A stretch of DNA of 64,000 bases, taken from assembly GCF_000004825.1 (NCBI RefSeq), contig NW_008805066.1, positions 620,001 through 684,000 of the forward strand, written 5' to 3'. Made by a program: the position numbers and the translations under genes. The DNA comes from Heterostelium album PN500. Taxonomy: Eukaryota; Evosea; Eumycetozoa; Acytosteliales; Acytosteliaceae. The notes below the pieces were generated by a model. It saw only the letters and a list, made by a program, of their open reading frames with translations. It was not told where the DNA came from and did no database searches. How positions within the stretch are numbered: the stretch's first letter is position 1; each line of letters opens with the position of its first letter. Of the stretch, positions 10,233-23,917 are shown piece by piece.

Positions 10233-13200
10233 ACAATCAAACAAACTATTATTATTATTATTATTATTACTATAATTATTATAAATTATTATAAATTATT
10301 AAATGATGATGATCAAATCTTAAGTTATTAATTACTTTTTTATAAAAATAACATCACAACCAACTTAAGTAATTAACACACACACAGCTAAAACACTTTC
10401 AACTCAAACACACCACACACTTTATACATCATATATCCACATTTTACTCTTTATTTTTTTAAAACAAACAACAAAGTAACCACAAATGATCGATTAAAAC
10501 TATTAATTTGAACACACAAAAAAAAAGTAACAACAGAAAGAAACAACAATCATAATCAATAAGATCAAGATTGTTTCAAATTTGAATAATCACACACAAC
10601 TTTCTTTTGAAAATGAATCATACACCTAAGATTATTTCCTTAAAAGTTATAGTTGCTTTGCTACTCCAAAAATACATTTCATGTGTTGATAAGTTAAAAT
10701 GCTACTCTCTACACTACTATATGATAATACTTTTACCATTATCCATCATGATGAGAAACATTCAGAATAGCAAACACTACACTACTATCACATTTGTATT
10801 TCAGTGTTTGTTGTGATCTTGAAAACAACAATAACATCAACAACAGAACAGAACAGTATAACATCCACCTCTATTAACAGTGGTTTTACCTAGGTAAAAA
10901 TAAATATTAACAACAAAAAATAATAATAAATAAAACAATAGCAACTACATAATAATAGTATTTCGAATCCACATTTTACTCTCTTTATATATAAATCTTA
11001 ATTTAGTATATTTTTTTAATTAATTTTAATTTCAACTCTATAATTGAGTTCTACAAATCAAACAGTCATTCTAGAGTCTTTTTAAAACTCAACATTGTCA
11101 TTTTAATATATATAAAACTCTTTTATTAAAAACCTTATCTCCCCGCTACACAAAAAAAAAACTTAAAAACCAAACGATAACAATACACCTATAGAACCCA
11201 TATATTCACTCAAAAATATATAAATAAACTATATTGTAAGTATTTAATAAGCTTCTTTCAAATCATACCATTAAATATTTATTTATCATTGTAAAATGAT
11301 TATTGGCGATTGAAAAAAAAAAAAAAACAAATTATAACTTTAATTTCATTGGATGTGAAAAAAATAACTTCAATAAAAAAAAACAATTTTAGTAAATTGA
11401 CCAATAAAATAGTTATTTTTAATTTATATGTATTGGTTGGAAAGTTAACTTTTTAATTTATATTCCATTAATGTTAATATTGATTGTAATTTTTTGATTT
11501 GAAGATTTAAGTTTAAATCTCTAGTTTGTTGACAAACCAACAATCAACTATCAATTAATTTTAAAAAGAAAATCATATGATTGAATATTAAATCAAATAT
11601 TCAATTAATCTGTCATCAGAACCAATTGTAAATAAAAATACCACAATCTTACCCACCAACCACATACCAATCAAATAGATTTTCAGATGACAAGTCCCAT
11701 GTGTATTTTAGTTTTTATAAAATTAAATAAAAAAAAAAATTATTTAATTAATTAAAAATGATCAAGTTTGCCTTGTCATATATAAGATTAACCAACCGTG
11801 TCATTCTAAACAGTCAAAAACAACACCCTAAAATCATTTGTTTATTTCTTACACGTTACCTCTTTTAAACATTTTCATTCCGATTTCTCTGGAAATCAAC
11901 CAACACTATCCATTTCTTAAAAGAAAGAAAGATTAAAGTTATAATTTTTAAAAGTTTAGTTGTACGTACGTATTTATTTATCAATCGACTGGTTTCACTT
12001 TTCAACAATGAACATTTCACATCACATCCTTTGGTTATTATTGGAACAAACTATATGATAAAAAATTAAAAAATTAAAAAATTTATTTTAATCTCTTACC
12101 ACTCTTCACCAACCAATCACCAATTTAACTCTGAATTCCCAAAATTCCACCAAATCAAGTTAAAACCGAATAAAAAATATCTATTTGATATTAGATGAAA
12201 AAAGAATATTTTCGACTTACTCCATTGTTTTATTTGAAATTTAACTATAGTTTTCACACAAGTATTCAATAAAGAAGAGTTTGTTCTTTTTGTCACAGAA
12301 AATTCAACTGAAATCACTGGTGACCGATCGTCAAAAAGGTTAGTAGATATTTCGTAAGCTTTTTTTTCAATTCGTTTTCTTTTTCATTTGCACTTTGTTT
12401 TTTGTTTATTTTTTTCACAAAAATCTCATTGCACTCAGTGTATTTTTAAATTTACATCTTGGGAATGCCCATTATTGGTACATAATCCCAATCAACACAT
12501 CTTTCTACATCTTGTAAAATTATATTTTTTATCCCAAAAGATATTTAATTTTATTGTGTTTTAATCTAAGTTTTAAAATTTTATTGTTCCGCTAAATATC
12601 TTCATTCTGACATTTGGTTAATTTGCAGACTAAGACTACAAAAAGTAGTTTAATTGTTGTAAAACCGAATGACGACAACCTCTGAGGATGCATTTTTCAG
12701 TGTAATCGGCAATTGCATTAAATATATTTGCTTACACAGTACGAAATTACACATGAGCTTCAACCTCATTTTAAAACTAAAAGACCAGTCAAACTCCATC
12801 ATTACTTATAAAATTTTATACAATTTTTTAAATTTTATTCTAAACAACAAAACTCAAAATATCTAATTTAAACTTGTGAAAAAAACAAAAATCTTTTAAT
12901 TTAAAAGTATCTTGGTTCCTAAGTTCTAAAAATCATAAAAAAATCATAGAAACTTGAGGTCTGCACCACCCCACTTGTCTCTCATTTATTCGATTTGGTA
13001 AATTTGTCTTAACACCACATCAATAGTCTTATTAAACATGCGATTCAAATTTTCGAATGGTTGATGTTTTTCATTGTCAAGGTTGCAAAAACTTTTTTTT
13101 TTTTGTTCAATTTGATTTTTTGGTGGTGAATCGCAGGCGGAGGCCCCTTTGTTTTTTCTGTTTTTGCAACTGACCAAAAATAATATGACTTATTTTTGTC

Positions 13201-16200
13201 TCTTCGTTTTTCAAAAAGGAAAAAAAACATTTAAGCACAAAAAACCTAACTCTTTTTTAACGATAAGTTAATGTGGGTGTGTTGTGAGGCAGCCACTCAA
13301 TTTCTAAACACATATCACTGGATTAAGAAATTCCCCACATCATTTCATTCATTCCAAACCACACACCACTTTTCAACACCAAAAGATCATCTATTCATAC
13401 ATCTTTCATTAATTCTCAGTGCGCATTGTTCTCATATACAAATTGTTATTCTTGGATTCGCAACAGACCTGTTGTTAATACACATCACATATCTCCACTT
13501 TTATTTGGCATTCCAAGCTGCACCAAATTAAAAACAAAAAAAAAAACAACATTTTTCATTTGGTGTTCCAAAAATACAGAGTCTCTCAAAACATTAATAT
13601 AAAGTAAAAATCACAACCTAAAGAAAACAGGATAAATCTACCAAGAGACACATAACAGAAAATATATTTATATTTTAATTTAAATAGTAATAAACATCAC
13701 TCCATCGACAACAATCACAACATCAAACCTATTAACCAACCAACAAACCAACTGAAATTATACCGAGAAATATCAATATCATTGACTTGTGGTTCGACTC
13801 TTGTTTGACATTTTTGATGGATCTTCCATCTTGTCGATTGTTTCTTATCTTTTTAAAATTATAAATTTATAAAATTTTAATTTAAATTTGAATCTTCCTC
13901 AAGGGCAACACTTGTTCCTCAAAAGACCATTTTCCATCTAGATTTTAATTGAGAAAGTTATAATAATCTTTCAGTCGAATTTTAAATAACCTATTCAAAT
14001 TTAAAATATATATACAATACGTTACTTTTTATATATATATTAATCCTTAATTATTTTTTTTCTTTCCTTTATCTTTTAGAATTCAAAGTAAAATTTAACA
14101 GGTAGTGTATAATTAATTTTTTGTAGTCTAAAATACCACTCAGATCAAATAGTAAATAACATATCATCATTGACATCATCATTATCATCGTTCTACATCA
14201 TCATTTTCATATGTATCGAAATCTTATTACCTTATTCAACAATTGTATTCTTGTAATTTACAATAATATCTTTTTTTGTTTTTGTTTTTGTTTTTTTTTT
14301 TATCTCTATATGGAGTCATTTTGTGGAAAGTCAGATGACTTCAACATTAAAATCTCATTGTGTGTTTTGTGGGTGGCTTTCACTCACCAAACAATGTAGA
14401 TGGAGTACTGCAGCCTACACAATATTCAAAAGTCATTTTCTTTCCACTTTAAAAAAATCATAATTCCACACCAGATGCTTTTTTTTTTTTTTGATAGCCA
14501 AAACCAAAATCAGATTGAAAAACAAAAAAATTCACAATTTCGGGACCAAACACATATCATAGCCATGACTCTTGTTTTACTATTGAAATTTATTTAAATC
14601 TGGGCGAACCACAAAATATTTTTTTTGCAAAATCACACCAAACCAAAATTGAACAATAATAATTCATTATCAATATAGTACCAAGTTTTTTTGATTTTGT
14701 TATTTTTTTTTTGTTTTTATTTTTCTAAAAGTTTAAAAAAAAATATTTAATATTAATTATTTGGGTGTGCTCCCTTAAAAACCAAAAGGTTTATCTTTAT
14801 TTTCAAAATCACAAAGAAAACCGTCTTTAATCATTATTTCATTCCTATTATTATTTCAAGAACAACCTCGTCATTGCAGGCACTCTGTTTCCACTTGTTT
14901 TCACAACCACCTTATCGCACCCGTCCTCATCTACCATCAGATCTGTACATTTTTAAATTATATAATTTAAAAGTGTATTTCATCTCTTTAGTAGACCGAC
15001 ACCAATCTATTAAACCAGTTCCCAAAACAATAACCATTACAACAATTCACCACCACCACAATAAAAATTGAGAAGCCTTGCCTTCACTACATTTTTTTAA
15101 TAATACGATTGAATATGATTAAATCTCTTCAACGAAATAATAGAAAGAAACCACCACCAATACCACCTCCATAACAATCTTTAATTAATTATATTTACTA
15201 AATAACCACTCCGCAATAGCAAATTTATCTCTGTGTATATTGTCGTATACGGTTGTATTTGGTTCAATCAGGAATTTCATTGACCACTCACTACATCGCG
15301 TGCTTGCAAACAATATTCAGATCTTCAATAGTAAATCATTTACAATTATAATCAGCGAATTACTTTAATTTTCTTAAATTAATTGGCTGACCAAAGCAAC
15401 AAATCAATCGCAACAACTAAAAAGAGTAATCAAATTCAATTTGAACTAATTCATTGGTATGCTATATTTTTACTAATTCATATACCCATCCATTCACCTT
15501 TTCTGTACATCGATGTAATTACAATTTTAAATCGTCGCTCTCTTCACACAGATACATGTATTTCTTAATTATCATATTAGTAACTATAAATAATAAAAGT
15601 GATTGGCTTTGTAATATCGATAATAAAAATCGAAAAAACAAAGTGATGAGACTTTACAATATTATACCAATAGAAATAGTAAACATCTTATTATTTATTA
15701 TTATTTACGAGAGGATACAACAATAACCAATGAAATCGTATCCATATAAAAATGTATTTCCGTATAATAATAACAAATCACATAGTAAATTAATTTAATA
15801 TGCTATGGATCAAATTAATTATTGGCTTGTAACTCTCCATTTACAATACAATACCTTACAATACTAAAATAATCACTTTGTGAGTGAATTAATATGATTG
15901 GAAATTTGGAAAGAGTTACTCTCTTACTACACAATAACTCAACCATTCAACACCGATATGCCAAGAAAAACCATAAAATGTTTGACTGGTTATTTTAAAA
16001 TATCCATCCATTCGTTGACTGTTTGGCTTGCTTTATTACTTGTTGAATCAAATTCGACAATTCCATTCCACATTCTATACAATATAAGCATTATTCTATC
16101 ATATCATCATATAAGAGTTATATCTTTTTTAATGATTTTACTCTTTCATTATCATAATGAAAAGAACCGTAACAACACCACCACCAACATCAATTCATTT

Positions 16201-19200
16201 ACCCACCACCCAGCATCACCTCATCTAGCTCGTTACCACTCTAATTAATTAGGTGTTGGGTTATTGATGATGTGTACAGCTTGTGATTGGCTAGAAATAA
16301 TATACCCGATTCGGCACAAGCAATAATTGTGATTTAGTTGTTATAATAAGTGGAGAAAAGATTTTTGACAAATCAATATACACCTAAAAGTGAACGTTTA
16401 TCTAACCAACAGATTATATTTTTGTCACTCAAGAGAACCAACAGATTTATTTACATACAGACACAACACCACTATATTTACAACATCCGCACAAACAGTC
16501 AAAAGGTTTGATCTATCCGGATACAAAAAGATACAAATCCCATCAAACACCAACCAACAACAACAAAAACAACAATAATTAATTATAATTATAGTAGTAG
16601 TAGTAGCAGTAGTAATAACAATAATAACAATAATAACAATAATAACAATTCACAGTAGCATAAATATATATATACCCCCCTTCCCACTTCATTCCGGTCT
16701 TTTAAATAGAATAGAATAGAGAAATATCCGTTTACAACTACAACAGCCAATATTGTCAAACCCTCTGTACCTTGAAACAGTAAACACACAACCACTAGTG
16801 AAAAAAAGAAAAGGTAATTCCACTCACTTCATCACTGGTCAGTACGACCTCTCACCCACTACGATGATATGGTTTCCGCTCATTAATTACCATCTGTGAT
16901 TTTTAGAAATTCTTTTAAAACAAAACAAACAACAGCCAAACAAAAACACATACATTGTGTTATGATTTACAACAAATAATTACAAACAGTCAACACAACC
17001 ATCAAATAACAAACATACATAATAATAATCATACCATACCACTTTTGTTGTTGTTATTGTTGTTTTTGTTTTTTTTGTTTTATTTATTAATACTTTTAAG
17101 AATTTAAGCTTGTAGTGTGATGACATGTCACAAATACCCTCCCCCCTCTTTATTCATTTCATACAAGATTATCTCCAACGTAAATGTAGATGATCATAAT
17201 AATAATATAAAACATATAATACAGAATATAGTCACCCATGCATACCATATGTATGTATAAGATTTATTCAAAAGAAAGAGGAGTAGTGAGTCGTACAAAA
17301 AAAAACAACAACAAACAAACAAACAATGCAACAATTTAATTTTTTTTTTTTTTTTTTTTTTTGATAGTAATAAGAATAATGACAATAACAATACAGATAC
17401 TCTATATAACCATGTGCTTTGCTTCACATGCTCTACACTATAAATATAAATCTAATGATTCATCCCCCCTTTTAATTAAAATTTACCACCCTCTATCTAA
17501 AGTTTATTTAAATTGAAAACATATAACTTTGCTGCAACACACTCATCATCATGCCATAAAATCATAAGCAATACTATAATATATAGGGGCAGTTTATTTT
17601 ATTTACCACCCTGATTATTCTTTTCAGCAAACTTAATAATAGAATATATAAATTAGTTTGATGTTTGTTTATATTGTATGTTGTGTGTGTGTTTGATTTT
17701 TGAATAGGTTATTTCAATATCAATATGTATTTTCTTGTTTGTGGTGTTAGGGTATCATTGAAAATTAGAAATATTTAAACACACATTAAACACACACACC
17801 ACCCACCCACACACACATACCACTCGACTATTATAAACATATAAATTTATTTTATCACCTCCTATTCTGTTACCGCTAACACAAATCACACAAGCACACA
17901 GTAATATTTGTTCAGTTTTAGCCGACATAAATGTAAAAGGTTTTTTTTTTCTTTTTCTTCTTCTGTGTGTGTGTTGTGTGATTGTGTCTATATCTATTTC
18001 AGCACGTATCCAATTATTACACCAGCAACAATAGTAGCAATCTTGTAGCCACTGGTTAGTATTTGCTTGTTTTATTTTGCATTGCAACTCTTTCTTGTAG
18101 GAGTAGTTGTTGTTGTTTTTGTTTATGTGATGTCCCCAAAAACAAGTAAAGTCATTCATTTTAATATTTGTTTGTTGTTGTTATTTTATTAATTTATAAT
18201 ATATATTTATCCTTACCAAAAGGTTTTAGTTATTTCATATTTTAGTAAGTATTGTGACTCAACAAACAACAATCATCAATAAAAAAGATAATAATAATAA
18301 TTTTTTCAAAAATTATTCAAAAAGTAGAGTAGTACTAGTCTTTAGTTTTGTTGTTTGTTGTTGTTGTTGCATACCCATTCATTCTAGACTCTTCATCATC
18401 GCCACACACCCACACACCACAATCAATCACATTTCCAATTTCCAAATAGAATTATTATTTTTTTATTTTATTTTATTTTCTACTCCAGACCATCCATCAT
18501 ATGCTTCTCACTCACTCTCAACACTTGATCACTTGGTGTCGGGTAGACACTGCTCTCAAACAACATCCATGCACATTGTGTTGAATGGGTTTCGTTCTGA
18601 TTTTGTAGTGCCTTACGCACTCTACCCTCTCACTTGCCAACATGCACTAGATTTAAATCAAAATCACAGTCGATTCCAGATTTGTATTATCAATCATATA
18701 TTTGTGATTGTATCATATCACACGGTCAATTTTTAATTATCATATTGTATTGTATGATGTGTCTGTATTTCCACTCTTGTACTAATAGATATATAGAATT
18801 AATATTATATTATACCTCTATATATGTGTGTGTAATTAATTGATTGATTGATTGATAATGTGTTGTCTGTTGTTTCCAGAGTTAATTCTGGTTTGCTGTT
18901 GGTTATAAGATATGTGGTCAATCAATCAAACAAACAACAATCACTTTGTAAAAGTAACATTTATATTATTAATGTGATTATATTAAAACTGGTAGAGATG
19001 GAGATATAAAATCAAGGTGTATGTGTTGTGTGTTGTGTAATAATTTTTATATTCTAATGAAAAAGTGGTTTTGTTTTATATAATATAATATAATACATTT
19101 GTATTTAATGAATTATTCATTTATTTTATTTGATTCAAACAATCAACTAAATAAACAACAATCAGTCTCTTACAAAATCAAACAAATTTTATAATTTGCA

Positions 19201-20630
19201 AAAACCAAACATCAATTCGTCATCAGTTTATTCAAAAAACATTCTAAGTTGTTTGTGTTGTTTATAATAGTTGTTACCGAGAATCGGAATTACGGGTTGA
19301 CAGCCAACCGACACTTTGATTACCATTTATCCATTATCAAACAAAAAGTAAAATATCATTTCATTTATATAATTTAGTTTCCCTCTACTTGTCAATTGTC
19401 AAACTATTCTATTTCCTAACAAAACAACAACAACAATATAATTCCTAATACCACAATTCCAGCTACACATTAACTCTTGGTTTGTTGACTGTCCAGCTAT
19501 AAAATATCTTTAATATTTTTAAAATTAAAATATTTATATTCTATTTTAATTTATATTCTATTTTTAATATTTTTTTTTAATTAATTTTGTTGTTTGTTTC
19601 CATCAAAAGGTATTGTCCAATCCAAAAGCAAATCATTTCCTTCTTTGGTATCTATTCTATTTTTATCAACAAATCAACAACTTTCGTCTGTCCTAGACAA
19701 TTATTGTAGTTGTTGACCGTCAGAATCATTAGAATATAGTTGTTTCTTTTCTAAAAGTATCTAATCTCTTAACTATTATTTATATAGTTTATTATAAATA
19801 ATATACAAACAATATATAAATAATATTAATTACCCACCCACTACTCACTAGTAATAATATTACTTTAATAATAATATTTCCAAAAAAGGTATATACCTTA
19901 TCCTTAATATAAAAAAAAAAAAACAAAACAATACCTATTAGAAATTTAGATAGATAGATAATAATAATATTAATATTATTAATTAATTAATCATACCATA
20001 TCAACAACAACATATAATACTTAAACAACAATAATAATAATTAATTAAATTGTTTTTTAATTTTTTAAAATCGATATTTCGATTTAATACCCCACCATCA
20101 TCAGTAATAATTCACGAGTCCATTCCAAATTTAATAAATTCGATACCGATTTTTATTAAATTTTTAATTTTTTATTAAAATATTTTCACACACAGTTCCT
20201 AACCACACACAACTTTCTAAAATTTTACCTGTCCAACATTTGGATGAATACTAACTATATCTAAAAAATTTTCTTTTTTAAAAAAAATAGGAATTATATA
20301 TCCCTTTTGACTAATCAGTAGCTAAGTTAACTATTACTACCTGTACTACTATTATTAATTCCTGCATTAATAATATTAATATTACCACCTACCTAATATT
20401 ACTATTATACCATCAACACTGAATTGCCTTTGTATCTAAACTGTCCAATTATTATTATTTTGTTTTTCAAAGTACATACATACCCTATCCATCCTTAATT
20501 ATTAAATTTAAAGTAAGTCACTTCATAACTACAACAATACAGCTCTTCCTAGGATTACTAACAAGTATTTTTTTACCAAATCTAGAAATTCAATTATTTT
20601 TTTTTCATACACATTAAACTATAATTTAAA
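10233..20630. other. 10.4-kb gene-free region upstream of the RWP-RK gene
   Basis: No frame here shows a recognisable domain, plausible exon chain or conserved motif. Open frames are under about 160 codons and compositionally random. The plus strand is strongly depleted in G relative to C from about 10.3 to 17.0 kb, with many CCA, ACAAC and CACAC tracts. After that it switches between C-rich and G-rich blocks. Simple repeats are present, including GTA and AATAAC runs near 16590-16650 and a T run at 17340-17362. I saw no tRNA; one B-box-like GGTTCGACTC near 13790 has no tRNA body. The region may hold long regulatory DNA or noncoding transcripts. Confidence 0.6.
16590..16650. repeat. GTA and AATAAC microsatellites
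   Basis: A short GTA/AGT triplet run is followed by repeated AATAACA units. Simple-sequence repeats of this kind are common in dictyostelid noncoding DNA. Confidence 0.7.
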
Positions 20631-21854
20631 ATGCCTCAAACATCTAATATCGGGTTTGAACAACTCTCAAAATATTTTCACTTACCAATCAATGATGTGG
20701 CCAAAGAGCTTGGAATATGCGCCACAATGCTAAAGAAGATCTGTAGAAGAAATGGTATCCCAAGATGGCCACACAGAAAGATCAAGAGCTTGAACAAGAT
20801 GATTGAGAACTTGGAAGCAACCCTACAGAACAACACATCTGAAGCCGAGGAGTGCGTCAAACAAGAAATCACTATTTTAAAGAGCAAGAAGACATTGATC
20901 ATGAAGAATCCAAGTATCTTGGCCAACGGTTCACAAAAGAGAAACACAACCGTCCTTAGTAGTTCCGACGATAGTTCGAAACAAGTAAAGAAAATCAAGT
21001 TGGACGAATCACCCAATTCAACTGAGCACATCAGCCAACCACACCAACAATCACAACCGGCCTCACAGACACAACCACCACAACAATCACAACAATCTCC
21101 ACCACAACCACAACAACAAATTACACATCAACCACAAAGTTTACAACAACAACAACAACAACAGCAACAACAACAACAACATCAGCAAAAGATGATGCAA
21201 TACTCTCCACACTCTCCACACTCACAACACTCGCAACACTCTCAACATTCTCAACATTCTCAACACTCTTCACACTCACAACAACACTCTTCGCCACAAC
21301 AACAAACCACAAATTTCTCAATCAACCAACTTCTCACACCAGCTAGTTTCTCTGCTCCATTGACCTCATATTTATTCGGTGGACACGACGACGAAGATCT
21401 TGGTCACCCACAACATGAAACATCGCCAGGTGCATACATGCATCAACCAACACTTTCATATCAAACCTCACACCAAACACACATGCCAAGCAATGGCGCA
21501 CGTGAAATCTCAGTGGAACCAACCAATTCGTGGTACACCAACTCTCAGATGGGACCAACTTCAATGGGATACATGCCATCGGGACCAATGTTTTCGACGA
21601 TGCATCAAGACTTTTTCACACTTCCAAAATTGAATATCCCAGAGTCTTTGGGTCAACAGTTGGCAATGCAAAATCAATCGTATCTCTCGCAGCCACCTCA
21701 ATACCAACAGCAGCCACCAAAGAACATGATGTACATGAAGCACCCACCACAATATATGTCGCCACAAAACTCAAATTCAATGATGGGCGGTCCAAACACA
21801 AATGCAAATCCATTGCGATGGGTAATGGAACACGATAAACACAGAAAGGTTTGA
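20631..21854 (+). CDS. RWP-RK domain transcription factor
   Basis: Intronless, 407 residues. The RWP-RK domain is at the very N-terminus: FEQLSKYFHLPINDVAKELG begins at residue 9, ICATMLKKICRRNGI follows, and the diagnostic RWPHRK is at residues 45-50. A short helix with leucine spacing comes next (residues 53-65). RWP-RK proteins are DNA-binding regulators of nitrogen responses and gamete differentiation in plants, and of development in amoebae (family knowledge). After about residue 130 the protein is a low-complexity region with a Pro/Gln block, a Gln run of about 13, and a striking run of repeated HSQ/HSP units. The C-terminus is Met/Gln/Pro-rich, typical of an activation domain. The first ATG is used; it is preceded by an AT-rich leader. 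The gene is isolated, with 10.4 kb upstream and 2 kb downstream free of recognisable genes. Confidence 0.9.
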   Translation: MPQTSNIGFEQLSKYFHLPINDVAKELGICATMLKKICRRNGIPRWPHRKIKSLNKMIENLEATLQNNTSEAEECVKQEITILKSKKTLIMKNPSILANGSQKRNTTVLSSSDDSSKQVKKIKLDESPNSTEHISQPHQQSQPASQTQPPQQSQQSPPQPQQQITHQPQSLQQQQQQQQQQQQHQQKMMQYSPHSPHSQHSQHSQHSQHSQHSSHSQQHSSPQQQTTNFSINQLLTPASFSAPLTSYLFGGHDDEDLGHPQHETSPGAYMHQPTLSYQTSHQTHMPSNGAREISVEPTNSWYTNSQMGPTSMGYMPSGPMFSTMHQDFFTLPKLNIPESLGQQLAMQNQSYLSQPPQYQQQPPKNMMYMKHPPQYMSPQNSNSMMGGPNTNANPLRWVMEHDKHRKV

Positions 21855-23917
21855 ACAACAAATAGTCTCACGCTACCTATTATATTCAATAATCTCTAAA
21901 TATATCTTGTTCCAATCAATCAAAACCTCTAGAAAGAAAACAACTGATTGATTGTTTTTTTTTTTCATCTTTACTTTTTAATTTTATATAACTGTTATCA
22001 TTATTATTTTTTATATACTTATAAAAAAAAAAACATTGTTCATTCAAAACACAAACAAACTACAAAATTCACTTAACATTTCACTTGACATCTTTTAATC
22101 TTTCGTATCTCTAAATACTATATATATCAACCACCCATTTAGAGATAGAGAATTTATTTGTTAATCTAATAATAAAAAAAAAAATATTAAAAAAAAATTA
22201 TAAAACTTTTAAAAAACAATAAAAAAAAACTATAAAACTAAAAAAACAACAAAAATTTCACACCATAAATAATTATATATATCACAAACTCAATATTTTT
22301 TGTAAATATAGTATATTCATCATAAACACACACACATTAAAAACAAATACGCCAAACCATCATCATGCAACTCCAATGGCATTGATTCCTGGTCTTCAAC
22401 AACCAATCTAATTGGCTGCCGCTTCTTCTCAAGGAATTCATATTTCGATTTGCATTCAGATCAGCAGATTCTCTCAGTACTAATAGTAGTAGTAGACATT
22501 CAGGTGATCCGCTATTCAATTGAATACAGTATTATTGGAAATCGCGCCGCAGTAACAACAGAGGTGGAGCGTTGGTGGTCTCTCTCATCTTATAATATAT
22601 AATTAATTAATAATAACTCCCTCCTTCCCTCACACTCCTCCTCAACAACAACAACAATAAAAGACAACAGAAATGCAAAAAGACAACCAGCAACCCAAAT
22701 TTCCAAAAAAGCAATATATGATTTATATAAAATACATTCATATATTTTCTTTTTTTTTTTTTCTAATTTGAATCTAAAAAAAAAAAAATCAAATAAATTG
22801 TTTAATATTATTTCCCCAATCGGCCCAAGACCACCTCCTTTTTTTTTTTTTTTCTTTATTCTTTGAAATAAAATTAAATAATTATTAAAGAAGTTAAAAA
22901 AAAAAATATCTTTAATAATGAATTTAAAAATTAATATGATAAAACAAATATATAAAATAAATCAAATATAAATATTTAAAAAAAATGGTTAAAAACAGTA
23001 ATACTTCAGGACTCAAGATTGTTAAAGTCTTAGATTTAATATAAATTAATTTGTTTTTACCATTTTTAATAAAAATTTCTCAGTTTCTCAAATTTTTTGC
23101 AAAAAATTATTTTTCAGTTTTTATTTTTTTTCAGTTTTGCCAACATATCAAAATACCTATTATCAAAAAAACATCACATTAGTCTCATCAGAAATCAACT
23201 TGGTATAAAACAATTTATTTATTTAATTATCTGAAGTTAGTATCTATTATTTTTGAAGTATTACATAAAATACTTAATCTTAAGTGTATTTTATTAAATC
23301 TATACACTATTCACCACTCAAACACCAAACGCAACATAAACACTTCTACACAGTACTACAATATCGTAATATTTAAATTAAACATCATCATTATCATTAT
23401 CAAATCATTATAATATTATTAAACAACCACCCAGGGCACCACATTTTTCCCTAAAATTAAAAATAAACAAAACAAAACAAAACAAAAAAACAACACATTA
23501 TATCTAACCTAAAATGACAATAACATTAACAATATTGGCGCTACAAAAATTACAAAAATACAACAATAACAACAAACTTTAGCAAATTTTAATTTATTTA
23601 TAGTGCAACATCAGCAAAGCAGCAACTTAGTTATAAAGGAAGAAAAAGAAAGATTAAAAACATAAATTTAATCTTTCAATTTCAATTTCAAATTTATTAA
23701 TACATTCATTATCACATTTCATTATTCATTTCATACACTTATCTTTACAATATTTAATTTATTACCTGTAAATATTTTATAAAATATTAACATTTTTTCT
23801 TAGCTTTCACAACTTTTCCTTTACTTTTCTCTTTTTTTATTTATTTATTTTAAAAACCAAACCAAACCAACAACCATTACTTCACTAGTTACTTTATCAT
23901 CAACAAACAATCAAAAT
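21855..23917. other. 2-kb gap with a G+C-richer patch
   Basis: 3' flank of the RWP-RK gene and promoter side of the R3H gene. Most is A/T runs. A patch at about 22345-22590 is clearly richer in G and C. It reads partly like coding sequence in short open pieces, such as HHATPMALIPGLQQPI, but with stops. It could be a noncoding RNA, a distal 3'-UTR element or a decayed exon. Confidence 0.45.

Noticed and set aside
9340-10275. Several open frames overlapping WDR46
   Set aside because: Other-frame shadows of the conserved last exon of WDR46.
13770-13800. GGTTCGACTC, resembling a tRNA B-box
   Set aside because: The preceding 60 bases cannot form D or anticodon arms, and no A-box is present.
10607-16795. 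Small open frames of 60-116 codons in the 10.4-kb gap
   Set aside because: Random composition, no domain, no splice partners and no conserved pattern.
20678-21889. Frames on both strands over the RWP-RK gene
   Set aside because: Shadows produced by its Gln/His/Ser repeats; no independent motif.
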